A stretch of 64,000 bases of DNA from positions 744,001 to 808,000 of the forward strand of contig JAUILU010000001.1 of the NCBI GenBank assembly GCA_030432905.1, read 5' to 3'. Position 1 is the first letter of the stretch, and the number at the start of each line of letters is the position of its first letter. The notes under the pieces were generated by a model, which was not told where the DNA came from, did no database searches, and saw only the letters and a program-made list of their open reading frames with translations. Both the position numbers and the translations under genes were made by a program. The stretch is from Phycisphaerae bacterium. Its GTDB lineage: Bacteria; Planctomycetota; Phycisphaerae; Phycisphaerales; UBA1924. Shown piece by piece: positions 36,024 through 44,935 of the stretch.

Positions 36024-36371
36024 TTATTCGGCGAGAGCGGAATCGATGTCGGGCTTGATCGTGAACACCTGATCGAGGCGGGCGATCTCGAAGATCGAGT
36101 GGACGCGTTCGGTCATTGAGCACAGCACGAGCTTGGCGTTCGACTTGCGTGAGATCTGCATCGCCTCGACGAGTGTGGCGACGCCCGAGCTGTCCATGTA
36201 CGAGACGCCCGAGAGCTCGATGACGAGCTTCGCGGGTGAGCTGTCGAACGCTTTGCGGATGTCGTTGCGCAGGCAGGGCGAGCGGCTGAGATCGACATCG
36301 CCGAGAGGCGTGAGGATCGTGGCGCCGTCGCGCGTGTCCCAGGTGATTTCTAGATCGACAGAATCAGCCAT
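36024..36371 (-). CDS. STAS-domain anti-sigma factor antagonist or MlaB-like protein
   Basis: 115 residues with the STAS fold: TPLGDVDLSRSPCLRNDIRKAF, LVIELSGVSYMDSSGVATLVEAM, and AKLVLCSMTERVHSIFEIARLDQVF. The phosphorylatable Ser lies in YMDSSG (Ser61/62). Anti-anti-sigma factors of this type are phosphorylated by RsbW-like kinases, and the gene directly upstream is one. But MlaB is also a STAS protein and mlaE follows directly, so both roles are possible. Confidence 0.9.
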   Translation of the reverse strand: MADSVDLEITWDTRDGATILTPLGDVDLSRSPCLRNDIRKAFDSSPAKLVIELSGVSYMDSSGVATLVEAMQISRKSNAKLVLCSMTERVHSIFEIARLDQVFTIKPDIDSALAE

Positions 36372-36831
36372 GTGAGTGCTCCGGCTGGTCGGCGTTGTGA
36401 TCGGTCTGGAGTTTCTTAGACATTTTGAGTCTCATGCCGCAGCAGTCTTTCTTTTCGTACACGACTGTATCCATGACTTGCCTGATGATGTGGACGCCCA
36501 GGCCTCCGGGTTTCACATCGTCGAGGTCTCTGCCGCAGATAGCGTCTGGGTCGATCTGTTTGGCCTCGTCTTCGATGTGGATTCGGAGCCCGGGCTGGTC
36601 GCCATCGGCGGTGGTCCAGATCTGGATCCAGATCGGTTTGTCGCACTGCCGTTCGTAGCCGTGGTTGATGATGTTCGCGAGCGCTTCATCGACCGCCAGG
36701 GCGATCTGTCCCGAGGCGTCTTGCTTAAAGCCGAGGCGTTCGGTCAGCCCGAGGATGAGCTCACGCGCGCCTGCGAGGTAGATGGGGTTGCTCAGGAGCT
36801 TGATCTCGATGGATGGTGCTTCCGAGGTCAT
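36364..36831 (-). CDS. RsbW-like anti-sigma factor (serine-protein kinase)
   Basis: 155 residues from the ATG at 36831, which overlaps the stop of the upstream lipoprotein gene by 4 bases. HATPase_c motifs: N box AVDEALANIINHGYE, G1 IEDEAKQIDPDAI, G2 GGLGVHIIRQVMDTVVYEK. Members bind and inhibit sigma factors and phosphorylate a STAS antagonist. The 8-base overlap with the STAS gene supports a partner-switching pair. The target sigma factor is not in this window next to them. Confidence 0.9.
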   Translation of the reverse strand: MTSEAPSIEIKLLSNPIYLAGARELILGLTERLGFKQDASGQIALAVDEALANIINHGYERQCDKPIWIQIWTTADGDQPGLRIHIEDEAKQIDPDAICGRDLDDVKPGGLGVHIIRQVMDTVVYEKKDCCGMRLKMSKKLQTDHNADQPEHSHG

Positions 36832-37202
36832 GGGCTGTGCTCCGCGATCGTTGGGCGTTCTCCTGTGGTACTTTCGTACCAATCGGCCCACCGTTTGATG
36901 CCTGCCCGGCGTTCGTCTCGGCTCGCGGCGTGGTCGTAGCCGTGGTTCTCGCCTGTGATCGAGCGGAGGGTGTCGGCTGCGGCGAGCCGGACGAGCGGGT
37001 CGTCGCTTGCGAGCTGGCCGATGAGCGGCTTAACCGCGGTCTGGTCCTGGGTTTGGCGGGCCTGAACGATGGCGGCGAAGCGGTCCTGCGGGAATGAGGA
37101 GTTGAAGTCGGGTTTGACCTTGACCTTGCACCCCGCTCCGGCGGCGATGCCGAGCGAAAGTATGAAGATGGGTGTGTAAGGCGGCCTAGGCATTGGGGGC
37201 AT
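36828..37202 (-). CDS. Predicted lipoprotein with HEAT-like repeat
   Basis: 124 residues. A signal with lipobox AGAGC near Cys25 ([14 protein letters not shown]) is followed by a HEAT-type pair of helices ([29 protein letters not shown]). A short Trp-containing tail ([13 protein letters not shown]) follows. It is the first gene of the group lipoprotein-RsbW-STAS-MlaE. Possibly a sensor or anchor for the partner switch; this is inference only. Confidence 0.7.
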   Translation of the reverse strand: MPPMPRPPYTPIFILSLGIAAGAGCKVKVKPDFNSSFPQDRFAAIVQARQTQDQTAVKPLIGQLASDDPLVRLAAADTLRSITGENHGYDHAASRDERRAGIKRWADWYESTTGERPTIAEHSP

Positions 37203-37265
37203 CCTAAACTCTTTGCTTCAAGTTGGCACACGCCGACCCGACGGATCATAGGAGCAGATTCAGAT

Positions 37266-38843
37266 ATGCCATCGACCATTCAGAGCCGGGATCCCCACCA
37301 AGAGATCGTTCCTGTTCTGGATTGTGGCGGGCAGACGACCCAGCTGATCGCCCGCAGGCTGCGCGAGGCCGGCATTTTCTCGATGATCATGCGGTCCGAC
37401 ACCCCCGCTGCCGAGTTGAAGGCGTTGAACCCGAAAGGGATCGTGCTGTCCGGCGGACCTGCGAGCGTGTTTGAGGATGGTGCGCCGAAGATCGATCCGG
37501 AGATCCTGCGGATCGGGGTGCCCGTGCTCGGGATCTGCTACGGCATGCAGATCGTCTGCCGGGAGCTTGGCGCTTCGATCACGCCCGCGGACCACCGCGA
37601 GTTCGGACGGGCGAACCTTGAGATCGGGAGTTCGGGCGAGCTGTTCGAGGCGGTGCCAGAACGGACGACGGTGTGGATGAGCCACGGCGATCAGGTGACG
37701 GATCTCGCGGCTGCGAAGCTTGAGACCATCGCTTCGACCGCGACGTGCCCGTTCGCCGCGGTGAGATGCGTGGACGACGGCGTGCGGTTCTATGGCGTGC
37801 AGTTCCACCCCGAGGTGACGCACACGCCGCACGGCAGCGACATGATCCGCAACTTCGCCTATGAGATCTGCGGCTGCACCGGGACGTGGCGGATGTCGGA
37901 GTTCGCCGACACGGAGATCGAGAAGATCCGCGAGCAGGTCGGCAGCGACCGCGTGATCTGCGGCTTGTCGGGCGGTGTGGACTCAGCGGTCGTGGCGGCG
38001 CTTCTGCACAAAGCGATCGGCGATCAGCTTACGTGTGTGTTTGTAGACAACGGCTTGCTCCGCAAGAACGAACGCCAGCTCGTCGAGACGACGTTCCGCG
38101 ATCACTTCAATGTTGATCTTCGCGTCATGGATGCGTCGGCGGAGTTTCTTGAGGACCTTGCGGGCGTGACCGATCCGCAGGAGAAGCGCAGGCTCATCGG
38201 GCACCGGTTTGTCGATGTGTTCAAGGAAGCCGCGGCGGATATCGACGGGGTAAAGTTCCTGGCGCAGGGGACGCTGTACCCGGACGTAATCGAGTCGGGA
38301 CACGGGCACTCGGGGCAGTCGGCGAACATCAAGCTGCACCACAACGTGGGCGGCTTGCCCGAGGATCTCGGGTTTGATCTGATCGAGCCTGTGCGTGACC
38401 TGTTCAAGGACGAGGTCCGCAAGCTGGGCGAGGTGCTCGGTGTGCCCGACGCGATCTTGTGGCGGCATCCGTTCCCGGGGCCGGGCCTTGCGGTGCGGGT
38501 GCTGGGCGACATCAGGCCCGAGAGGCTTGAGGTCGTGCGTGAGTGCGACGAGATCGTGCTCGAGGAGATCATCGCGGCTGACCTGTACCGGCAGACGAGT
38601 CAGGTGTTCGCGGTGCTGACACCGATCCAGTCGGTGGGTGTGATGGGCGACGGGCGGACGTACGAGAACGTCGTCGCGGTTCGCGCGGTCGAGACGCGGG
38701 ACTTTATGACCGCGGACTGGGCGCGGATCCCGTTTGATGTGCTGGCGCGGATCTCGAACCGGATCATCAACGAGGTGCGCGGCGTGAACCGGGTTGTCTA
38801 TGACATCTCCAGCAAGCCGCCGGCGACGATCGAGTGGGAGTGA
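37266..38843 (+). CDS. guaA: GMP synthase (glutamine-hydrolysing)
   Basis: 525 residues. The class I amidotransferase half has the catalytic Cys91 ([10 protein letters not shown]) and the QFHPEVTHT His-Glu pair. The ATP-pyrophosphatase half has the PP-loop [15 protein letters not shown] near 233, and the C-terminal dimerisation domain ends with the family's [18 protein letters not shown]. GuaA converts XMP to GMP with glutamine. The gene converges with an FG-GAP protein gene with one base between the stops. Confidence 0.98.
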   Translation: MPSTIQSRDPHQEIVPVLDCGGQTTQLIARRLREAGIFSMIMRSDTPAAELKALNPKGIVLSGGPASVFEDGAPKIDPEILRIGVPVLGICYGMQIVCRELGASITPADHREFGRANLEIGSSGELFEAVPERTTVWMSHGDQVTDLAAAKLETIASTATCPFAAVRCVDDGVRFYGVQFHPEVTHTPHGSDMIRNFAYEICGCTGTWRMSEFADTEIEKIREQVGSDRVICGLSGGVDSAVVAALLHKAIGDQLTCVFVDNGLLRKNERQLVETTFRDHFNVDLRVMDASAEFLEDLAGVTDPQEKRRLIGHRFVDVFKEAAADIDGVKFLAQGTLYPDVIESGHGHSGQSANIKLHHNVGGLPEDLGFDLIEPVRDLFKDEVRKLGEVLGVPDAILWRHPFPGPGLAVRVLGDIRPERLEVVRECDEIVLEEIIAADLYRQTSQVFAVLTPIQSVGVMGDGRTYENVVAVRAVETRDFMTADWARIPFDVLARISNRIINEVRGVNRVVYDISSKPPATIEWE

Positions 38844-38844
38844 T

Positions 38845-39981
38845 CTACTCGCCTGTCCCGACGTAGAGCATGTCGAACGAAACATGGTTCGCGATGTAGA
38901 GGTCGGGCTTGCCGTCGCCGTTGACGTCGACGATCTCGACGTCGATGCCGTGGATGAGGCCCCCGGTTGGCATGTATGCCGCGGTTTCGTTTGTGAATCC
39001 CCCGCTGCCATCGTTGAGGTAGACGCGGATCGGGATGACCGCGCCCTGGCCCGTGTTGGCGGTGATGATGTCGAGGTCGCCGTCGTTGTCGAGGTCGGTG
39101 AGGTCTACGTCGACACTGAAGGCGGCGTCTGCTGGGAACGAGTCTGACTCGGTGAAGTTGCCCTTGCCGTCGTTGATGAGGAGCTTGTCGGTCGGGTCGG
39201 CGCCGGACCACGCGACGTTGGCGAGGACGAGGTCGAGGTCGCCGTCGTTATCGATATCACCGAGGTCGGCTTCGCGGGTTTCCTGGTTGGGTGTGAGTCC
39301 TAGCCGGGCCTCGGTTTCGTCGGTGAAGAAACCTTTGCCGTCGTTGATGAGGACGCGGTTGGCCTGCTCGTTAGCGAGGATGAGGTCGATGAAACCATCG
39401 CCGTTGATGTCGCCGGGCTCGATGTCTTGTGTTGTTTCGGTGTGCGCGGGGAATCGGGTGCTTGCTTCGTCGGTGAAGTTGGCGTTGCCGTCGTTGATAA
39501 GCAGCGCGTTCTGGCCCCGGTTTCCGATGAGGATGTCGAGATCGCCGTCGGCGTCGACGTCGAGTGCGAGTACCGCGTTGGAGACGCCCGTGACAGGGAT
39601 GCGGTTGGAGGCGTCGGTGAAGGAGCCGTCGCCGTTGTTGAGGTAGAGCTCGTTGGTCTGGTCGTCTTCAGCGACGAATACGAGGTCGAGGTCGCCGTCG
39701 TTGTCGAGATCGGCGATGGCGATGTCCTCGGAGTCGTGGCGTTTGCCTTGGGTGATCGCGTCAGGCTTAAGGATGAAGCGCGAGCCATCCCAGAGCATAA
39801 CGGCGTTCTGACCGAACTCGGCGGCGATGACGAGATCGAGGTCGCCGTCGTTGTCGAGGTCGGCGAACTCGGCGTCCATGGTCCTGCCGTTGGTCGCGGC
39901 GACAGGGAGCAGGTCGGTGCTGTCGGTCATCGGTTGTGCATGAATTGAGAGCACAGCCGCCGCGAGGATGGGGGTGAGCAT
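38845..39981 (-). CDS. Secreted FG-GAP/VCBS-repeat protein
   Basis: 378 residues with an N-terminal signal (ILAAAVLSIHAQ). Almost the whole rest is made of seven FG-GAP/VCBS repeats of the form DLDNDGDLDLVIA...G...F, each with the Ca-binding DxDxDGxxD and an FxD strand (DADGDLDILIGNRGQNALLINDG, DINGDGFIDLILAN). These make a beta-propeller that is secreted and calcium-bound. Substrate or partner unknown. No membrane anchor or sorting tail is visible. Confidence 0.85.
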   Translation of the reverse strand: MLTPILAAAVLSIHAQPMTDSTDLLPVAATNGRTMDAEFADLDNDGDLDLVIAAEFGQNAVMLWDGSRFILKPDAITQGKRHDSEDIAIADLDNDGDLDLVFVAEDDQTNELYLNNGDGSFTDASNRIPVTGVSNAVLALDVDADGDLDILIGNRGQNALLINDGNANFTDEASTRFPAHTETTQDIEPGDINGDGFIDLILANEQANRVLINDGKGFFTDETEARLGLTPNQETREADLGDIDNDGDLDLVLANVAWSGADPTDKLLINDGKGNFTESDSFPADAAFSVDVDLTDLDNDGDLDIITANTGQGAVIPIRVYLNDGSGGFTNETAAYMPTGGLIHGIDVEIVDVNGDGKPDLYIANHVSFDMLYVGTGE

Positions 39982-40052
39982 GGTCGGGTTCTCCTTGCTG
40001 CGGTGATACCCCCGGTGTGGCGCGTTGTTGCATGCCGGCGTATATTGCGTGT

Positions 40053-40454
40053 GTGAGTGAAGAACTGACCATCAAGACGCCGGGCCGGGGCTTGCACGAG
40101 ATCACATCACGGGTCGTGGCGGCTGTGCAGGAATCTGGGATTAGTGACGGTCTGTGCACGGTGTTCATCCAGCACACGTCGGCCAGCCTGATTATTCAGG
40201 AGAACGCCGACCCGAGCGCGATGCGTGATCTGGAACGGTGGATGGACCAGCACGTGCCCGACGGCACTGGGTTCGAGCACACGCACGAGGGGCCGGACGA
40301 CATGCCGAGCCATATCCGCTGCGCGATCACGGCGACGAGTCTCGGGATACCTGTCGTCGAGGGCGGGCTCGTCCTTGGAACGTGGCAAGGGATTTACCTT
40401 TGGGAGCACCGGCACGCGCCGCACACTCGGCGTGTTGTGGTGCATGTGGGCTAG
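40053..40454 (+). CDS. YjbQ/UPF0047 family protein
   Basis: 133 residues from a GTG at 40053 (VSEELTIKTPGRGLHEIT); an ATG at 40032 is also possible. Family blocks: LCTVFIQHTSASLIIQENADPS and TGFEHTHEGPDDMPSHIRCAITATS, IPVVEGGLVLGTWQGIYLWEHR, with the conserved His and Asp cluster. YjbQ has been linked to thiamine-phosphate synthase-type activity; exact role is not clear. It ends in TAGTG, sharing one base with the next start. Confidence 0.9.
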   Translation: MSEELTIKTPGRGLHEITSRVVAAVQESGISDGLCTVFIQHTSASLIIQENADPSAMRDLERWMDQHVPDGTGFEHTHEGPDDMPSHIRCAITATSLGIPVVEGGLVLGTWQGIYLWEHRHAPHTRRVVVHVG

Positions 40455-41050
40455 TGGCAAAGCGCGCCAGGAACAGAACGGTCGATGCGGCGCTAGGTAA
40501 GTCGCGCCGGTTGTACATCAGGCACCCGGCCAAGGGTGATCGCGCCGAGTGGTGCGAGCTCTGGGATGCGAGCTGGAACTTCCTGAAACCCTGGTTCCCG
40601 AGGCCGACGTCTGCGGCTGCGGGCGCGGCGGACGCGAGGTTCTCCTCGATGCTCAACACGTGCAACCTGCACACGGGCCAGCAGCACCTTGTGTGTCGGC
40701 GGAGCGACGACCGGATTGTGGGCATGGTGAATCTGGGTCAGATTTTCCATGGACCGTTCCGGAATTGCTACATGGGTTACTGGGTTGGCGAGGCGTTTGC
40801 GCAGAATGGCTACACGAGCGAGGGTGTTCGGCTTGTGCTGCAGCGCACGTTCGGGAAACTCGAACTGCACCGGGTGGAGGCGAACATCATCCCGCAGAAC
40901 GACGCGTCTATCGCGCTGGCTCGGCGGATCGGGTTCCGCGAGGAGGGGTACTCGCCGAGGTATCTCAAGATCGCCGGCCAGTGGCAGGATCATGTGCGGT
41001 TTGCGATGACGCTCGAGGATTGGCGCCAGCTGCGGAAACAGAAGCGTTAG
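40454..41050 (+). CDS. GNAT acetyltransferase, RimJ/RimL type
   Basis: 198 residues from a GTG at 40454, which overlaps the YjbQ stop by one base. It has GMVNLGQIFHGPFRNCYMGYWVGEAFAQNGYTSEGVRLVLQRTF and HRVEANIIPQNDASIALARRIGFREEGY, the RimJ/RimL motif A/B layout. Probably acetylates an N-terminus (ribosomal protein or other); the target is not defined. The stop abuts the convergent thioredoxin-like gene. Confidence 0.88.
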   Translation: MAKRARNRTVDAALGKSRRLYIRHPAKGDRAEWCELWDASWNFLKPWFPRPTSAAAGAADARFSSMLNTCNLHTGQQHLVCRRSDDRIVGMVNLGQIFHGPFRNCYMGYWVGEAFAQNGYTSEGVRLVLQRTFGKLELHRVEANIIPQNDASIALARRIGFREEGYSPRYLKIAGQWQDHVRFAMTLEDWRQLRKQKR

Positions 41051-41641
41051 TTAGCCGAAGTACTCGGGCTCGTTGCCGGCTTTCCATTTGATGTTGCATC
41101 CGATACTGGGCTTCTGGTCCGTGGTCGGCTCGCGTCCCTCGGCGATGGCGTGCAGCGCGCTGCGGAGGTCTTGGCCTGTAATGGGTTCGTCGCTGCCCGG
41201 GCGGGCGTTGTCGAGCTGGCCCCGGTAGGCGAGTTTCATGTTGCTGTCGAAGACGAAGAAGTCGGGGGTGCAGGCGGCCTTGTAGGCCTTGGCGACTTCT
41301 TGGGTATCGTCGAACAGGTACGGGAAGGTGTAGCCCCGCTTTTCGGCTTCTTCTGCCATGTGCGCGGGCGAGTCGTCCGGGTGTGTGGTTGTGTCGTTTG
41401 ACATGATGGCGACGACACCGATGCCGTGGGATTTGGCGTCGTGGCCCAGGCGTGCGATCTCGTCGGCGACGTGGAGGACGAACGGGCAGTGGTTGCAGAT
41501 GAACATGACGAGCAACCCACGCGGGCCGGCGGCGTCTTCGAGCGTGACGCGGGAGTCGGCGACGTTCTTGTTGTGGTTCTCGAGATCGAAGTTGGGCGCC
41601 TGTGTGCCGAGTTCGAGCATTGTTGAGGGGGTGCGTGCCAT
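41051..41641 (-). CDS. Thioredoxin-like/AhpC-TSA family protein
   Basis: 196 residues from the ATG at 41641; a longer frame runs through a tRNA gene and is rejected. It has LELGTQAPNFDLENHNKNV, then the active-site pattern CNHCPFVLHVADEIARL (a CxxC), IGVVAIMSNDTTTHPDDSPAHMAEEAEKRGYTFPYLFDDTQEVAKAYKAACTPDFFVFD. This group is common in planctomycetes and marine bacteria and is likely a thiol peroxidase-type or disulfide reductase. It lies 70 bases after the tRNA-Ser gene. Confidence 0.85.
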   Translation of the reverse strand: MARTPSTMLELGTQAPNFDLENHNKNVADSRVTLEDAAGPRGLLVMFICNHCPFVLHVADEIARLGHDAKSHGIGVVAIMSNDTTTHPDDSPAHMAEEAEKRGYTFPYLFDDTQEVAKAYKAACTPDFFVFDSNMKLAYRGQLDNARPGSDEPITGQDLRSALHAIAEGREPTTDQKPSIGCNIKWKAGNEPEYFG

Positions 41642-41710
41642 GTCGGGCTCCGTGGTTGTGCCCGGAGCGGGCGACGCGGAGCCGCGATCGCCCGAGTCGG
41701 GCGGCGTTAA

Positions 41711-41799
41711 CGGAGCGGGCGGGATTCGAACCCGCGGTACGGGTAACCCCGCACACCGGATTAGCAATCCGGCCCCTTCAGCCTCTCGGGCACCGCTCC
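41711..41799 (-). tRNA. tRNA-Ser (anticodon GCU)
   Basis: 89 bases on the minus strand. Acceptor GGAGCGG/CCGCTCC with discriminator G, anticodon loop ATTGCTAAT giving GCU, long variable arm, T arm GCGGGTTCGAATCCCGC. All features of a class II serine tRNA. CCA not encoded. Confidence 0.97.
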
Positions 41800-41902
41800 T
41801 TGGGGGGCATGGTACGCCCTGAATCCTTGCCAGTCTCATGCGGGCAAGGAAAGTGCTGCCCGGATTTCGGGTGGGCCACTCAAGCAGAATGTCTGGACTG
41901 GT

Positions 41903-42616
41903 TTAGGCGCGTCTGCGGCGAGCCGCGACCAAGCAAAGGCCTGCGAGTACGGGCGCGCCGGCCGGGGCTGGCACATCGATAAACGCGGCATCTGACCCGA
42001 ATTCGATTCGGGCGCCGTTGCCGATGATGTCACTGAGGCCTGAGACGGACGAGTCGAGGGTGAACTCGATGAGGATTTCGTTTTGGATGGCACCGAGACC
42101 GCCGAGCGAGACGAGGGCCGGGTTTGCGACGAGACCGCCTTGTGGTCCGTTGAGCGAGGCGGGGCCGTCGAGGTTCGGTCCGCCGAAGGCGACGACACCG
42201 GCGGTGTTGCCGCTGATGGCGTTGTTCATCGCGCCGCTGCCGCCCGAGTTCCCGTAGCCCCACTCGCCGCCGAGATCTTGGCCTGGCCCGTAGGAGCCTG
42301 TTGAGAAGTTGACACTCTGGCTTGTGGTTCCGATGACAGCTGTGCCTCCGGTGATGACCGGGTCGCTGGCGTTGCTGCCGGGTAGTCCGATGTCGAAAGA
42401 GATGCCCGTGAGCAGTTGGTCAGCTGAGTCGAAGCCGACTGGGACGCCAGTTGACGTGTTGGCCAGTCGGATTTGGAAGGTCTGGCCGTCGATCATCGTG
42501 AACTCGGCCTGCCCAGCGAGACCGCTGGGTGCTGAGAAGTTGATGACGTCAGCCTGGGCAGAGCCTGTGAAAGCAAGAGCCACACAACCGGCGAGAACGA
42601 ATGCGGTATCTTTCAT
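41903..42616 (-). CDS. PEP-CTERM sorting-domain protein
   Basis: 237 residues from the ATG at 42616, preceded by GGAGTGGAAA. An N-terminal signal (FVLAGCVALAFTGSAQA) and a C-terminal PEP-CTERM-like tail (VPAPAGAPVLAGLCLVAARRRRA) bracket a beta-rich, Gly/Ser-rich body. Such proteins are exported and processed by exosortase at the tail, then bound to the envelope or released into polysaccharide. The body has no catalytic motif. No exosortase gene is in this window. Confidence 0.85.
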   Translation of the reverse strand: MKDTAFVLAGCVALAFTGSAQADVINFSAPSGLAGQAEFTMIDGQTFQIRLANTSTGVPVGFDSADQLLTGISFDIGLPGSNASDPVITGGTAVIGTTSQSVNFSTGSYGPGQDLGGEWGYGNSGGSGAMNNAISGNTAGVVAFGGPNLDGPASLNGPQGGLVANPALVSLGGLGAIQNEILIEFTLDSSVSGLSDIIGNGARIEFGSDAAFIDVPAPAGAPVLAGLCLVAARRRRA

Positions 42617-42793
42617 TTTCCACTCCACGCGCAACAAAGGCACCCTTGCGAGGAACCTTCGCAAGCAATGTAGTGCGTGTTTCCCCGGATGCCAGAATTC
42701 CTGAAAATTCGCTGGCAAGCTGAGAACCTAGGCAATTTGGCCAAGTGAGGGTACTGCCCCTTGGTCCGATTACGCTTTCATGGGTTACCTGCC

Positions 42794-44275
42794 TCAGTCG
42801 CAGCCGGCGTTGTAGTTGCCGATCCATGCGGAGAAGTCGGTCGGGGAAAGGTTGCCGTCGAAGTTCTGGTCTGCCGGGCAGTTGTTGATGACCGCCATGA
42901 CCACGCTCTGCGAGGTGAGTGTGCCCGCGTCGTTTGACACCTCGACGCGGTAGGTGCCGATGGTGGTCAGGTCGGGGTTGATCGACAGGGTGCCGGTGGT
43001 TGAACCCGAGTAGCGGGCATCGTCGGCGAGCGGTGCGTCGTTGAAGAACCACTGGAAGGTGTCGGCGAGCGGTGCGCCGACGGTCATCTGCTCGGCTGGG
43101 CCGAAGGCGGTGGCGACGATGCCCTGCGGCTGGCTAGTGATGTTGAGAAAAGGGCCGCACTGGTTGAGCAGAACGCTCACGCTGTCTGCGAAGACGTTCG
43201 CGGTCACAAGGTCAGTCGCAAAGTCGTTGTTGAGGTCGTGTACTACAAGTGCGATCGGCCCTGCACCGGCTTCGAAGAAGAAGGGCCCGATGAAAGCGCC
43301 GGTGCCGTCGTTGATGAGCGTTGCGACCTGTGCTGTGCCGCTGAGAAACACGGTGATGATGTCGAGGTCGCCGTCGTTGTCGAGGTCGGCGAGCGTGTTG
43401 TCGCCCGGGACATCGGTGACGCTGTAGTCCGCGGATGTAGGGAAAGTGCCATCGCCGGCGCCGAATCGGACTCGCTGCACCATCGTGCCGTTGATTGATT
43501 CGACGAGGTCGAGGTTGCCGTCATCGTCGAGGTCACCCATCGCGACGCCGACGGGACCGTCAGCGGACGGGATGATGATTTGCGATGCGAACGTGCCGTC
43601 ACCGTTGTTGAGCAGCAGGCTGATGTTGTCGGAGCCGGTATTGGGTGTAGCGATGTCGATATCGCCGTCGTTGTCGATGTCGCCGTAAGCTGCGAGCTGC
43701 GCGCTGGTTCCGACTGGATAGGCCGCTGCCGCGGCGAAAGTGCCGTCGCCGGCGCCGATGAGCACGTTGATGAAGTTGCCAGAGGCTGCGTTCGAGACAA
43801 CATCAAGCTCGCCGTCGTTGTTGATGTCGATCAGTTGGACATGAACCGGTGATTCGCCCGAGATTGGCAAGCTCGCGCCAATGGAGAACGCCCCGCTGCC
43901 GTTGTTGGTCATGATGCCTATCGCGTCGTTTGTAATGTCAGCGATCACCGCGTCGAGATCGCCGTCGTTGTCGATGTCACCGAGTGATACATCAAACGCC
44001 TGAACGCCGGTGGGGTACGAACTGAAAGCGGCGAAGGAACCATCACCTGCACCGAGAAAGACGCCGAGATCGCTGGATACAGCGTTGATGGAGACGAGGT
44101 CTGCGATGCCGTCGCCATTGACGTCGCCCGCGTCGAGGTCGTATGGCCCGTCGCCCGAGGCAAGGTCGACGCTGCCCGGGAACATTGTGGCAGGGTCGCA
44201 CTGGGCGTGGGCGGATGTAGTGGTGTTTGCGAGCAAGAGAAGTGTGGCGGCGGTCGTGAGCTTGGCTGCGTGCAT
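42794..44275 (-). CDS. FG-GAP/VCBS repeat protein with immunoglobulin-like region and GC-type dockerin tail
   Basis: 493 residues, signal peptide at 1-24. Residues about 35-370 are FG-GAP/VCBS repeats (GDIDNDGDLDAVIADI, LIDINNDGELDVVSN) with Ca-binding loops. Residues 380-460 look like an Ig-like domain (QPQGIVATAFGPAEQMTVGAPL, TFQWFFNDAPLADDARYSGSTTGTLSI). The C-terminus is a dockerin-like tail (NCPADQNFDGNLSPTDFSAWIGNYNAGCD) of the type called GC-type dockerin in planctomycetes. Secreted, presumably part of a surface or polysaccharide-bound complex. Confidence 0.85.
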   Translation of the reverse strand: MHAAKLTTAATLLLLANTTTSAHAQCDPATMFPGSVDLASGDGPYDLDAGDVNGDGIADLVSINAVSSDLGVFLGAGDGSFAAFSSYPTGVQAFDVSLGDIDNDGDLDAVIADITNDAIGIMTNNGSGAFSIGASLPISGESPVHVQLIDINNDGELDVVSNAASGNFINVLIGAGDGTFAAAAAYPVGTSAQLAAYGDIDNDGDIDIATPNTGSDNISLLLNNGDGTFASQIIIPSADGPVGVAMGDLDDDGNLDLVESINGTMVQRVRFGAGDGTFPTSADYSVTDVPGDNTLADLDNDGDLDIITVFLSGTAQVATLINDGTGAFIGPFFFEAGAGPIALVVHDLNNDFATDLVTANVFADSVSVLLNQCGPFLNITSQPQGIVATAFGPAEQMTVGAPLADTFQWFFNDAPLADDARYSGSTTGTLSINPDLTTIGTYRVEVSNDAGTLTSQSVVMAVINNCPADQNFDGNLSPTDFSAWIGNYNAGCD

Positions 44276-44355
44276 GTGTGGTTCCTTCCAGGGTCGGGCC
44301 GGTCTACAGAATCGGCCTTCACAAGCTAACGCGTCATTGCCGGTGGATGCGCCTC

Positions 44356-44395
44356 AAAAAAGCACACCAGACCCGGAGGAATGGGTCTGGCGTGC
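44356..44395 (-). terminator. Rho-independent terminator
   Basis: On the minus strand a 13-bp stem (GCACGCCAGACCC / GGGTCTGGTGTGC with one A-C mismatch, 8-base loop) is followed by TTTTTT. It lies 41 bases past the stop of the coiled-coil gene at 44437. Confidence 0.8.
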
Positions 44396-44436
44396 GGGGG
44401 ATTGCGGTGCGTTTATGTTCTCGGACGGCTGAGCGG

Positions 44437-44706
44437 TTACGCGTCGCCCTCGGGGCGGCGTTCGAGCAGCGAGCGGAGCTGCTTGTTCTCACGGCGGGTG
44501 GCTTCGAGATCGAAGACGAGGTACTTCACGCTCACACGGAGGTAGTCCAGAGAGTCCTGGAGCTCGGTGATCGTTTTCTTCATCTGTTCGTGCCGGCCCT
44601 TGTTCTCCGACGCGATCTCTTTGAGCTTGTTCTGTTGGTCGCTTGGCAAAGTGTTGATCTTCTCCAGAAGTTTGTTGAACTGGTTCTGAAACTCACGCTC
44701 GCTCAT
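44437..44706 (-). CDS. Small coiled-coil protein
   Basis: 89 residues from the ATG at 44706 (MSEREFQNQF). A longer frame to 44787 gives a non-conserved cysteine-rich leader. The whole protein is heptad-type helix (FNKLLEKINTLPSDQQNKLKEIASEN, MKKTITELQDSLDYLRVSVKYLVFDLEATRRENKQLRSLLE). Such proteins often sit at the cell pole or in filament systems, but nothing here assigns a role. A clear terminator follows. Real gene status is supported by the start and end signals. Confidence 0.72.
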   Translation of the reverse strand: MSEREFQNQFNKLLEKINTLPSDQQNKLKEIASENKGRHEQMKKTITELQDSLDYLRVSVKYLVFDLEATRRENKQLRSLLERRPEGDA

Positions 44707-44935
44707 GTCTCTCGCTCCTGCCTGTCTTGAGTTGTCTGTCTGCTTGCAGCGAGCCGGGGCTCGGTGCGACTGACAGGGACATTTCAACGGGCGTGCCCGG
44801 CGTGCCAGACTCGGCGCTGCGGGCGAGGGTCCAGATAAGAAGCGGGCGCACGGGCTCTGGACGCCCAGGCAGATCGGGTGCTAGGGCGAGTTCGGCGTGT
44901 ATGGGTTGACCGATTGGGAGGGCTGTTGCTCGGCG

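Noticed and set aside
36364-36891. Longer start for the RsbW-like protein at 36891
   Set aside because: It would run into the lipoprotein gene; the ATG at 36831 gives the ATGA overlap and the family start.
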